Shown: piece by piece, positions 34,571 to 42,935 of the stretch | Layout of the letters: every line of letters begins with the position of its first letter | Position numbering within the stretch: position 1 is the stretch's first letter | DNA from: Fibrobacterota bacterium | GTDB taxonomy: Bacteria > Fibrobacterota > Chitinivibrionia > Chitinivibrionales > Chitinispirillaceae | Direction of reading: 5' to 3' | Assembly: GCA_023459055.1 (NCBI GenBank) | Contig: JAEWVR010000039.1 | Coordinates: 1-52,866 of the forward strand | DNA: 52,866 nucleotides | Notes under the pieces: generated by a model | Seen by the model: only the letters and a program-made list of their open reading frames with translations | Told to the model about the DNA's origin: nothing | Database searches by the model: none | Position numbers and translations under genes: made by a program

Positions 34571-35521
34571 ATGCAAAAAATTGTAAATCCCTTACGATCA
34601 TCATCGATTATTGCTATTGGCTATATTCTGATTTGCGGAACCTATATCTGGTTTTCGGGGACGATCGCTGCGAAGCTGTCATCATCCATTCCTGCACTTC
34701 AAAATATTGAACTTTACAAAGGTTTAGCATATGTTATTATTACCGGGATGATCCTGTTTTTTATCCTGTATAACCTGCTCGCAAGAATAGTAACTCAGAA
34801 CAGAGAACTTGAGTTGCAGAAAAAAGCAATGATAGCAGCGCAGGCACGGGCACTCACCGGTTCTTTCGCTGCAGGAATTGCTCATGATATCAATAACGTA
34901 TTGGGAGTCATTGATTTCGGTATTGATGAATTGCAGGACGCAGTTCCTGAAAACAAGCTGATATATTTTGACAGATTAAATAAAGCATTTACCATGATCG
35001 GTGATCTTTCCCGACGGCTTCAGAAAATCGGAAAGGTCAACACAACGATTGACATGATAGAAACCAGCATTTCTGATGTGATTCGTCAAACCGTAGATTT
35101 CGCAAGCCGTCACAGAAAACTTAAGACTTGTAAAGTAAGCCTGGTCGAACAGGGCTCCAATGGTACCATCTGTATCAATCCATACCTCATTGAACAGATG
35201 CTTATAAATTTGATGATTAACGCTGCTGATGCAACAGATTGTAATGGTACTATAATGGTTGTAGTCGGTATTGATACGAACAATGTACAGATTGAGGTTC
35301 ACGACAATGGTCCAGGTATCGCACCGGAACTGCGTGATACTATTTTTAAAGCCTACTATACAACTAAAGCCGATGGCACGGGCCTTGGACTTGCAACAGT
35401 AAAGACTTGCGCTGAACTTCACGGAGGAACAGTACATATTGACAGTTCTCCTCTGGGTGGGGCACTTTTCAAAGTTGTGATTCCTCTAAAAAAAAAAACA
35501 GATCACCCCAACTTTAATTGA
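34571..35521 (+). CDS. Membrane sensor histidine kinase
   Basis: About 316 residues from the ATG at 34571 (MQKIVNPLRSSSIIAIGYIL), which has GGAG seven bases upstream; longer readings from 34469 or 34520 lack support. Two membrane segments (about 9-30 and 53-75) flank a very short periplasmic loop. The H-box is SFAAGIAHDINNVLGVI, the N-box NLMINAADAT, and the ATP lid motifs DNGPGIAPEL and GTGLGLATVK. With almost no periplasmic domain, it may sense within the membrane or inside the cell. The next gene is a response regulator on the same strand, a likely partner. Confidence 0.9.
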   Translation: MQKIVNPLRSSSIIAIGYILICGTYIWFSGTIAAKLSSSIPALQNIELYKGLAYVIITGMILFFILYNLLARIVTQNRELELQKKAMIAAQARALTGSFAAGIAHDINNVLGVIDFGIDELQDAVPENKLIYFDRLNKAFTMIGDLSRRLQKIGKVNTTIDMIETSISDVIRQTVDFASRHRKLKTCKVSLVEQGSNGTICINPYLIEQMLINLMINAADATDCNGTIMVVVGIDTNNVQIEVHDNGPGIAPELRDTIFKAYYTTKADGTGLGLATVKTCAELHGGTVHIDSSPLGGALFKVVIPLKKKTDHPNFN

Positions 35522-35888
35522 GATGACCTGTAAATATATAAAAAAATGATGAGAGGTCAGGTAAGTAATCGATACCCATGATTATGAAGAATCATCTGTA
35601 TCAGGTTGCCATTACGTAATAAGCTGAAAGCCTTATTCTTGCGATTTGTGTGGTTATAAAAACCACTATCCTTTATTATACCATCTCCCGATGACTGGTA
35701 TAACATGTTGTTTATGAAATTAATATAATACCAGCAATATGGAATAAAACGAAACCATAGTTTCGTTTCATCATTTATATTATGAATATGACATATGCAC
35801 ATTCAGTTTGAAGAGCATTCAATCGTTTAAAAACCTCTTGTGCAAGAAAAATCTTTATTTATACGCAAAACACCTTAAAGGTAAGCAG
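35522..35888. other. Gap between kinase and regulator, with a 9-bp perfect palindrome
   Basis: No credible gene. A perfect hairpin (AAACGAAAC, loop CATA, GTTTCGTTT) lies at 35747-35768 upstream of the response-regulator gene. It could be an operator or a hairpin ending the kinase transcript; a T-run after it is short. The region also holds an in-frame TTG reading from 35808 that I do not favour as a start. Confidence 0.5.
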
Positions 35889-36716
35889 ATGGAACCGGAT
35901 AATCAACTTCCAGGTTTTGACAAAACGATTCAACACATTCAATTCCTGAAAGAAACAATCAATATCTGTATCGTCGATGATGATCCTCAGTTGCTCTCTG
36001 TCTATTCAGCGATATTACAAAGCTATGGACTGTATGCAATATTACCCTGCTCCAGCGTATCTGATGCCGAATTGTTATTACAGTCGGAAAAACGGATTCA
36101 TGTCTGTATTATGGATCTTGGCTTAAAGAATAGTAACAATGATGAGTTTTATCTCTTAAAAAAGTATTCCTCTACTACATCATTTATTGTCGTCACGGGA
36201 AAAGAATCCATAACAAAGGGATTTGATTGCGGAAAATATGGTTCTCAGTCTGTTTTCGAGAAACCCGTTGACTTTACTAACATTGATTTTTTAAATGCAA
36301 TTAACAATGCGTTTATTTACAGTCTTGTATGCGGTTCACAATTTCATAAACCGGTGCTCGACAGCATAGTCCACGCCCTGTTAACAAAAAAACCATCAGA
36401 TATGTCTGAATGGTCAATACATGCCAATGTAACAGAACAATATCTTAGAAAAATATGGAACCTGATTTTCGGTTACCAGCCTAAATATTTTTTGTGGCTT
36501 TATAAAACTTTTAACACTGCCTTTACTTTATACAACACACTTTTTTTGCAAAGTACCGGCTCATCCGATATGTCGTTGTGCACCAGGTGTCCGGATGAAA
36601 AAGACATAGCTGCAACAGAACGGTATTTTTACAACAACAAGGCAATTTTTAATGCAATTCTACACAAATGTATAGCTTCAGACATCAACACGAAACAAAG
36701 TGCCCGTGCAGATTGA
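35889..36716 (+). CDS. Response regulator with REC domain and AraC-like C-terminal segment
   Basis: About 275 residues from the ATG at 35889, which has AAAGG seven bases upstream. The receiver domain spans about 20-135: acidic pocket in ICIVDDDPQLL, phospho-acceptor Asp in CIMDLGL, Thr in FIVVTGKES, Lys in VFEKPVDF. The C-terminal part includes WSIHANVTEQYLRKIWNLIF followed by GYQPKYFLWLYK, resembling one AraC-type helix-turn-helix, then a Cys-containing tail (CTRCPDE). DNA binding is plausible but not certain. It ends 14 bases before the hybrid kinase gene, so these two are co-transcribed. Confidence 0.8.
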   Translation: MEPDNQLPGFDKTIQHIQFLKETINICIVDDDPQLLSVYSAILQSYGLYAILPCSSVSDAELLLQSEKRIHVCIMDLGLKNSNNDEFYLLKKYSSTTSFIVVTGKESITKGFDCGKYGSQSVFEKPVDFTNIDFLNAINNAFIYSLVCGSQFHKPVLDSIVHALLTKKPSDMSEWSIHANVTEQYLRKIWNLIFGYQPKYFLWLYKTFNTAFTLYNTLFLQSTGSSDMSLCTRCPDEKDIAATERYFYNNKAIFNAILHKCIASDINTKQSARAD

Positions 36717-36730
36717 ACAGATGGTAAGGT

Positions 36731-38917
36731 ATGATAAATTGGTTCCTGCTATTCCCGTTTACATCATTTGTAGTCAACATAATTCTTGCGTCAGTTGTCC
36801 TTGGTTTAAATCCCGGAAGTAAAACAAACCGGGCATATGCAGTTTTTGCGTTTAATTTTGCATTCTGGGCTCTAATAGTATTTGCAGAGTGGAATTTTCA
36901 ATCAGAACAAAGCTTAAAACTACTTGCATACCTTGAACCCTTAGCATGGCTTTTTACAACATTCCTTGTGTTACGGTTCATTTACGTTTTGATAAAGCGT
37001 CCATTTGACATTCCCTATAGAGTGATACAGTGTACAGTTATCGTATGGGTCATTTACGCTGTGTTTACCGGTGCATTTATTCATGGATTCAAAAAAGAGT
37101 ACTGGGGTGTATTAACGCTTGTTAATGACATTTATTATCCTGCAATTTTCATGGTATCAGTAATTCCATCATTCTGGGGGCTTTATCTGCTAATAAAGAC
37201 AATAAACACAACAAATGACCTGCTACATAAAATTCAATTGCGCTATCTGACCATTGGGACTATCATCATGTATATACTTGTTCTGTTTGACAGCACAATC
37301 AGGGCATCACTACTTAAAATCAGTTCGATACCATCAATTTCATCATTTCTGTTACTAATTCAATCAGCATTTGTTTTTATCGCCATACTTCGATACCGGT
37401 TCCTGAATCCGGATTTACGTGATGTGGCTCAGCAGATATTTGCCCGTATTAATGAGTGTGTTATCCTGCTTAATCTCGATCAGTCAATCTGCAATGTAAA
37501 TGATGCCACCTATGCATTTTTTGGAAAGGAACAATTACAGTCATCATCACTAACACAATTGTTTGGTGAACAATACCGGTTCCATGATGACTATACCAAC
37601 CTTGAAATATCCTATTCGAATAATACGACACTGAAACATGGTTTACTTTCGCAGTCCAGTCTTTTTATTCAGGGCCGTTTTATCGGTAAACTGGTAATTG
37701 TTCGCGATATCACACTTAATCGCCAGGAAACACTTCAGCGGATAACTCTTGAGAAGCAAGTGCAGCAAATGAACGTATCCCGATTTGAAGCACTCGGGAA
37801 GCTTGCAGGTGGGATTGCTCATGATTTTAATAATATTTTGTCAGTTATTTCAGGAAGTGCGACGCTTCTTCGGATGCATCTTTATAACAAAGACGAAAAA
37901 GCAGCTACTCTGTCCATGAACATAATCAAAACAGCACAGGATGCATCATTACTGACAAGAAAGATGCTCACATTTGCCTGTCAGCACAAACAAACCATGT
38001 CACAATTTGATCTCCACGAGGCCATTAATGATGTTGTTACAATGTTGCACCACACACTTGAAAAGAAGATATCTCTGCATACTGCAATCACAGCAGAACA
38101 ACATCTGATTACAGGTGATCGTATCCAGATTCAAAACATGCTCCTTAACATCGCGATAAACGCGTGCGATGCAATGCCTGGTGGTGGTGATTTACATATC
38201 AGGACCACCAGCACAATACTACCTGCTGATTTTACAGAATCTTATAGCAGAGATGCATCCGGAGGATCCTACATTATTATTGAAATTGAGGACAATGGAA
38301 TCGGTATGACGCAGGAACTCCAGAAGAAAATTTTTGAACCATTCTTCACGACAAAACAAAAAGGCAAAGGAACCGGACTCGGACTTGCTACGGCCTACGG
38401 AACAGCGGCAGGTCATAAGGGATTTATTATTGCCAAAAGTGAATCCGGCAAAGGCTCTATATTTCAGATATACCTCCCGACCACAAATAATCAGCATCCG
38501 GTTGAACACGAGGTTAGTCTGGAAATCAATTATGGGAAAGGCCAATTGCTTATTGTTGACGACGAGGTGGAGATTCTTCATTCGACATCTGAAATGCTAA
38601 AGGAAATCGGTTATAAAACGACGGCGTGTGATAGTGGTGAAAACGCACTTAACCATTTCAGGGAAAACACAAACGCATTTGATCTGGTTATTCTTGATGT
38701 ACTCATGCCTGTTATGAATGGTCTCAAGTGTGCTGCAAAAATGAAGGAACTCAATCCCGATGTAAAATTACTTTTTACCTCAGGATTCCTTGGGGATATA
38801 TCGAACCAGGATACAACAATCATTTCAACCATGATACAGCCTGATAATTTTATCCAGAAACCATTTACTATTGAACGATTGTCAAATGCAGTAAAGACAC
38901 TTATCTCTGGTACATGA
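36731..38917 (+). CDS. Hybrid histidine kinase: 7TM sensor, PAS, HisKA, HATPase, REC
   Basis: 728 residues. The N-terminal ~225 residues contain about seven hydrophobic segments of the 7TM histidine-kinase sensor type (FVVNIILASVVLGLNPGSKTNRAY...). A PAS-like region (about 232-340) follows. The H-box is LGKLAGGIAHDFNNILSVI, the N-box NIAINACDAMPGG, the lid motifs EDNGIGMTQE and GKGTGLGLATAYG. The C-terminal receiver (about 604-728) has LLIVDDEVEIL, phospho-acceptor VILDVLMPVMNG and FTSGF, QKPF. It probably signals with the neighbouring response regulator in a phosphorelay. Its signal is unknown. Confidence 0.92.
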   Translation: MINWFLLFPFTSFVVNIILASVVLGLNPGSKTNRAYAVFAFNFAFWALIVFAEWNFQSEQSLKLLAYLEPLAWLFTTFLVLRFIYVLIKRPFDIPYRVIQCTVIVWVIYAVFTGAFIHGFKKEYWGVLTLVNDIYYPAIFMVSVIPSFWGLYLLIKTINTTNDLLHKIQLRYLTIGTIIMYILVLFDSTIRASLLKISSIPSISSFLLLIQSAFVFIAILRYRFLNPDLRDVAQQIFARINECVILLNLDQSICNVNDATYAFFGKEQLQSSSLTQLFGEQYRFHDDYTNLEISYSNNTTLKHGLLSQSSLFIQGRFIGKLVIVRDITLNRQETLQRITLEKQVQQMNVSRFEALGKLAGGIAHDFNNILSVISGSATLLRMHLYNKDEKAATLSMNIIKTAQDASLLTRKMLTFACQHKQTMSQFDLHEAINDVVTMLHHTLEKKISLHTAITAEQHLITGDRIQIQNMLLNIAINACDAMPGGGDLHIRTTSTILPADFTESYSRDASGGSYIIIEIEDNGIGMTQELQKKIFEPFFTTKQKGKGTGLGLATAYGTAAGHKGFIIAKSESGKGSIFQIYLPTTNNQHPVEHEVSLEINYGKGQLLIVDDEVEILHSTSEMLKEIGYKTTACDSGENALNHFRENTNAFDLVILDVLMPVMNGLKCAAKMKELNPDVKLLFTSGFLGDISNQDTTIISTMIQPDNFIQKPFTIERLSNAVKTLISGT

Positions 38918-39009
38918 AAGATCTTATAATCAAATACCGATTACGTATATACATGCGATCACAATTACAGAATTATGTACGACAAAAACCGGCAGGTTAA
39001 ATTCAGACT

Positions 39010-39822
39010 TTACTTCCGTGCCAGAAAAATGCCATACTCCCAGAGCTTCTGTTTCATGGCAAAGTACTGGTTCCAAAGCGCGTCGGTCGGATACTGGATT
39101 TTAACCACTTTGTCAATAATGTGTAATGGTAAAAACGGAAGTGACACATAGAACATAAGCTTTGATGTTTTTGAAACAAATTGCGTTACATCAAGATATG
39201 CTGTTTCCCTGAATCCGGCATTAGTACTGTACTGTTTGAAATTATCAGGCGTTTTGAGTGAATTAACAATCCACCCGTCAAGCCACCGCTGCATCAACTT
39301 TGCATCCTTACCCTGATAGTCTTCCCGGCTCGCGAATCCATCACCAATAATTAATCGTCCCTTGTCGTTTAATACCCGGAATGCTTCTTTTACAAAAGAT
39401 TGTTTTTCCGCATAACAGATACTTTCAAGCCCCCATACAACCGAGAACGAATTATCTGCAAACGTTGTATTATGGTAATCCATTTCATGAAAATCTACCA
39501 GATGCCCCACCCCTGCACGCTGGGCATATTGACGGGCAAGTTTAACCTGACGTGGAGTAATTGTAATCCCGGTTGCTTTACATCCAATTGTCTTTGCAAG
39601 AAATATTGCTGCCCCTCCGACACCACAGCCGGCATCCAGAACATGGTCGTCTCTTGTGATTCCTGCAACCTTTGCCATTACCTCATTAAACCGCAGTGAT
39701 GCCTGCCGTTGCGTCTTTACACCATCATCCCAATACCCGAAATGAAAGTTAGGTCCCCAAAGTTTATATCCAAATTCATTTTGATGATAATAATTAATTA
39801 TATCCTGCTTTGACCATTTCAT
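39010..39822 (-). CDS. SAM-dependent methyltransferase (sterol/tocopherol-type, class I)
   Basis: 270 residues, soluble. Motif I is HVLDAGCGVGGAAIFLA, the post-I region KATGITITPRQVKLARQYA, and motif II SFSVVWGLESICYAEKQSF. This set, with ESICYAEK, is characteristic of sterol C-24, gamma-tocopherol and related methyltransferases acting on lipid-like or quinone substrates. The N-terminus (YYHQNEFGYKLWGPNFHFGYW) also fits. Substrate is not identifiable. It is convergent with the hybrid kinase and not in an operon. Confidence 0.85.
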   Translation of the reverse strand: MKWSKQDIINYYHQNEFGYKLWGPNFHFGYWDDGVKTQRQASLRFNEVMAKVAGITRDDHVLDAGCGVGGAAIFLAKTIGCKATGITITPRQVKLARQYAQRAGVGHLVDFHEMDYHNTTFADNSFSVVWGLESICYAEKQSFVKEAFRVLNDKGRLIIGDGFASREDYQGKDAKLMQRWLDGWIVNSLKTPDNFKQYSTNAGFRETAYLDVTQFVSKTSKLMFYVSLPFLPLHIIDKVVKIQYPTDALWNQYFAMKQKLWEYGIFLARK

Positions 39823-40009
39823 AGTATGAGACCTTTTGTAGGTTGTTTATGTGTGGGTAGACAACACCGTTTTCAAAACACTTAAAATAGTATCAGCCTT
39901 ACACAAATCTAATAAAAAAAATTATCAGCCAGTCTATCAGACTAATCCAGAAAAACCGATTTAGCTGTGCAGGTATGCAAAATCAGGAGAAGTAAGAAAC
40001 ACGGGTATA

Positions 40010-40041
40010 TAAAAATAAAAAGGGCAAGCAAACGCTCACCC
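40010..40041 (-). terminator. Rho-independent terminator of the zinc-ribbon gene
   Basis: On the minus strand GGGTGAG pairs with CTTGCCC (two G-U pairs) around CGTTTG, followed by TTTTTATTTTT. Confidence 0.7.
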
Positions 40042-40091
40042 GTGGCAAAAAGCAAACAAAAGGATTGTCTTTAGTAGTTTAAGCGCTCAAA

Positions 40092-40538
40092 TTAGAGACG
40101 GTCAATAAACGCCTGCGAATCATTACAGAGCGCAAGTTCAATCCGCAAATTTGTGATATCATCAGGGGAAATATTCCTATCCCTTGATGATCGGCTGCGT
40201 ATATCATGAACAGGTTCACCTCCTGAAACCTCAGAAAGAGACTGTGATGAATTTGTTGTATGCGCAGTTGCTTTCATTGATGCCTTCTCAGCGGTTTTCT
40301 CTACAGGAACCTCCGGATGCGCAATGCGATCAAGCATTCTCATGATAGCAGCATTATGCGTTGTGTCTTTAATTGCACTAACCTGTTTATCAGTTAGTAG
40401 GAAAATCTTGTTCTCAAAGTACATAATCGGTGACATACAGGTCGGACAATTTAAAACAATCACACATGCATTTGTGCTCAAGTAGATGTCAGATACCTGA
40501 TGGCAATGCGGGCATTGTACTGTAAGAGACTTTACCAT
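40092..40538 (-). CDS. Small zinc-ribbon protein of unknown function
   Basis: About 148 residues from the ATG at 40538 (MVKSLTVQCPHCHQVSDIYL), which has GGGAGG a few bases upstream; the longer reading to 40616 runs into the divergent promoter and is rejected. The N-terminal pair CPHC ... CPTC (residues about 9-12 and 31-34) should bind one zinc. A region of low complexity follows. No known family beyond a zinc ribbon is recognised. It is divergent from the NFACT-R gene with about 140 bases between them. Confidence 0.72.
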   Translation of the reverse strand: MVKSLTVQCPHCHQVSDIYLSTNACVIVLNCPTCMSPIMYFENKIFLLTDKQVSAIKDTTHNAAIMRMLDRIAHPEVPVEKTAEKASMKATAHTTNSSQSLSEVSGGEPVHDIRSRSSRDRNISPDDITNLRIELALCNDSQAFIDRL

Positions 40539-40680
40539 GCTTCCTCCCTCAAGGCGATCAGTTTGCCCGAATTTTTCCGCTCGAGCCATTTGCGTTATGC
40601 TGATCCTGTTTACCATCTTTTATATTTTCAGCACTGATCTAATTTTAGCATCAGAAGAAATTAATGTCAAGGAGATTACG

Positions 40681-41601
40681 ATGTCTGATACTAATGAACT
40701 CAGCCTTTCTACTCTTGCGGAGCTTAAAAAAAATTTACATACACACTTGCAAAAGTCAAATAAAAAGCTTGAACGTCAGAAAGAGGAGCTCACCGATTCC
40801 CGAAAGCACACCTGGTTCACGCAGATTGGCGACTCTCTGATGGTACTCAGCACGAGTATCCAGAAACGCGGCAACCAATCGATCACCCTGCAAAATGTCC
40901 ATACTCAGCTCCAAGAAGAGGTTACACTTAATCCGAAACTTGATATAAAGGAAAATGCTGAACTGTTCTTCAAAAAGGGGAAAAAGGGAAAAAGAGGGGC
41001 TGAAATAAGCGAAAAAAAGGTTGAAGCGACACAAGCAGAAATTGATTCATTACGCATTCTGCAAAGTAAGGCTGATGAACTTTTAAAGCAAAAAGATGAT
41101 GCAGATCCCGTCTCACTTGAAAAGCTGATTTCTGAAATAAAAAATGCATTAGGCGAAACACAAAATCAGAATCAGGGCGATAGACAGAAAAAAAATGAGC
41201 CATCAGTCCCCTATCGTCATTACACCCTTGATGGTTGGGACATATATATCGGCAAAACAGATACTCAAAATGATGAACTCTCAATACACTTTGCCAGGCC
41301 ATCAGATATCTGGCTTCACGTAGCAGGACATGCCGGATCACATGTGGTAATACGCCGGCCAAAAAACGCAGAGCAACCACCAAAAGATGTCCTTGAAAAG
41401 GCAGCCATGATGGCTGTCTGGTTTTCCAAAGCAAAACATACATCATATTCAGAAGTACACTATACCGAAGCCCGGTTTGTCCGAAAACGTCGTCATGCAC
41501 CAGCCGGAGAAGTGATGATCGACCGGCATAAGTCAATCAGGGTAAGTCCTAAGTCTCCGCAGGAGATCTTTCCGTCATCATTTTTAAGTATTGAATATTA
41601 A
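40681..41601 (+). CDS. Stand-alone NFACT-R (DUF814) RNA-binding protein with coiled coil
   Basis: About 306 residues from the ATG at 40681, which has AAGGAG six bases upstream (an in-frame reading from 40537 lies in the divergent promoter). Residues about 10-175 are strongly charged and predicted coiled coil. Residues about 190-300 are the NFACT-R domain: HYTLDGWDIYIGKTD, DIWLHVAGHAGSHVVIRRP, VHYTEARFVRKRRHAPAGEV. Full-length RqcH/Tae2 proteins, which add alanine tails on stalled ribosomes, also have an NFACT-N/HhH region of ~300 residues; it is missing here. It may bind tRNA or ribosomes without the NFACT-N part. The gene end overlaps the convergent next gene by 18 bases. Confidence 0.88.
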   Translation: MSDTNELSLSTLAELKKNLHTHLQKSNKKLERQKEELTDSRKHTWFTQIGDSLMVLSTSIQKRGNQSITLQNVHTQLQEEVTLNPKLDIKENAELFFKKGKKGKRGAEISEKKVEATQAEIDSLRILQSKADELLKQKDDADPVSLEKLISEIKNALGETQNQNQGDRQKKNEPSVPYRHYTLDGWDIYIGKTDTQNDELSIHFARPSDIWLHVAGHAGSHVVIRRPKNAEQPPKDVLEKAAMMAVWFSKAKHTSYSEVHYTEARFVRKRRHAPAGEVMIDRHKSIRVSPKSPQEIFPSSFLSIEY

Positions 41602-42102
41602 ACCTAAACAGGGCAAAGCAGCAAGCTTTTTATCAACATTTATAACATTAATCTTTATCGAAGGTGCAATGGTAAATGTTGTATATGCACTGACAGGCAC
41701 TGAAAAAAGTGGCGCATAACTAAAGTAGCCGTTTGTATATGCCTGTAGATCGCTTTTAATACCAAATTCAATTAACGATGCGACTTTTTCCTTGCGAACC
41801 TGTTTCTTTAAACCATACTGCAATGTATATATATCGTAATGGTCTGGTTCTGCAACTCCATATAAATCTGCAAGTATAAGTACCTGATGATTAAAACGCC
41901 ATCCTCCCAAGGTGTACCGCAAACCACCCCGGACATAATAATCGCTCAGCTCAGTGGCACTTACCGTCTCAATTATGGGCTCAACAGCATGCTCGCCCTC
42001 CTGAAGAAGTTTTGCTGATTGATAGGCTCCAAACCAGCAGTTTGACATAACAAGAAATAATAAAACAAGTGTGAGACGTATAACCAGATTTGAGTTATAC
42101 AC
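41584..42102 (-). CDS. Predicted envelope protein of unknown function
   Basis: About 172 residues from a GTG at 42102, which has AAGGAAG eight bases upstream; a TTG start at 42129 is the alternative. The N-terminus (LVIRLTLVLLFLVMSNCWFG) is a signal peptide, possibly lipoprotein with a weak lipobox at Cys. The rest alternates short polar/aromatic strands (YYVRGGLRYTLGGWRFNHQV; FSYAPLFSVPVSAYTTFTIA) suggestive of beta structure in the periplasm or outer membrane. I do not recognise the family. It lies just downstream of the nitroreductase gene on the same strand; its 3' end overlaps the NFACT-R gene. Confidence 0.65.
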   Translation of the reverse strand: MYNSNLVIRLTLVLLFLVMSNCWFGAYQSAKLLQEGEHAVEPIIETVSATELSDYYVRGGLRYTLGGWRFNHQVLILADLYGVAEPDHYDIYTLQYGLKKQVRKEKVASLIEFGIKSDLQAYTNGYFSYAPLFSVPVSAYTTFTIAPSIKINVINVDKKLAALPCLGLIFNT

Positions 42103-42137
42103 AGGAGATTCTTCCTTCTTTTCGGGCAAACCGTTTT

Positions 42138-42746
42138 TTAATCAAGGTATTTCACCACCATCCCGAGTTCATGTTTTGCGGGACTTGATTTTGTTTTTTG
42201 CGCATACCCGACAGGGACAACAGCCATAAATTCTCCATCCGGAATCCCGAGGAGTTTCATGACATCCTTCTGGACCATAATCAGTACACCCAGCCACACC
42301 GATGCCAAACCGATTGAGGTTGCAGCAATGAGCATATTTTCGACCGCAGCAGCAGAGCTCTGTATTTCCATGATCCGGAAAAAGTCAGTAACTTCGTCAG
42401 AATCCATCTGAAACAGTTCTTTTCCATGATGAATCAGTTCCCCTGTATTTGCAACAGCGATTACCACCGGAGCGCTTATGATGCTTCTTGATGCCATACG
42501 TAATAACGCAGATGTGGGTCTGGGGAAATCGGGAGCACAACGGTTGACAAGTTCTGCAAGTTCGTCTTTTTTCTCACCCTTTATGACGATAAATCGCCAT
42601 GACTGTTGGTTATGCGCTGATGGTGCCTGATTCGCTGCGTTTAAAATCGCAAGTATCGCTTCGTTGGATACATCCTGATCAGTAAAAGAACGAACACTCC
42701 GTCGTTCACGTATTGTGTCAATAACTTCATTTGTTTTTGGTAACAT
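42138..42746 (-). CDS. Nitroreductase-family FMN protein
   Basis: 202 residues of the NfsA/NfsB-like nitroreductase fold, which uses FMN and NAD(P)H to reduce quinones, nitro compounds or flavins. The N-terminal IRERRSVRSFTDQDVSNEAI, the FMN-phosphate block NQAPSAHNQQSWRFIVIKG and the C-terminal IGLASVWLGVL ... GIPDGEFMAVVPVGYA are typical. Length is usual. Substrate not assignable. Its ATG lacks a strong ribosome-binding site in view. The envelope-protein gene follows. Confidence 0.9.
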   Translation of the reverse strand: MLPKTNEVIDTIRERRSVRSFTDQDVSNEAILAILNAANQAPSAHNQQSWRFIVIKGEKKDELAELVNRCAPDFPRPTSALLRMASRSIISAPVVIAVANTGELIHHGKELFQMDSDEVTDFFRIMEIQSSAAAVENMLIAATSIGLASVWLGVLIMVQKDVMKLLGIPDGEFMAVVPVGYAQKTKSSPAKHELGMVVKYLD

Positions 42747-42935
42747 TTTATTCCCCTAATATTCATCATTCACTTGTTTTACAAGCCCTTTTACTAGTCA
42801 CTTGATACAATAAAAACAGCCGAAAAGTTCCATAGTTACTTGTTACCGTAAATATAATCTTCGGCTGCGCCATTAAATCCGGGCATTTTTATAACCGCTT
42901 AAACGCGAAGACGCCATAAAATAACGTTTATTCTA

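Noticed and set aside
35557..35802. 81-codon minus-strand frame in the kinase/regulator gap
   Set aside because: It has low-complexity composition, no ribosome-binding site and no recognisable domain; it overlaps the palindrome and probable promoter.
40537..40680. N-terminal extension of the NFACT-R protein with an apparent membrane segment
   Set aside because: It would cover the divergent promoter and the start of the zinc-ribbon gene. The ATG at 40681 has a good AAGGAG site and the family does not have such a segment.
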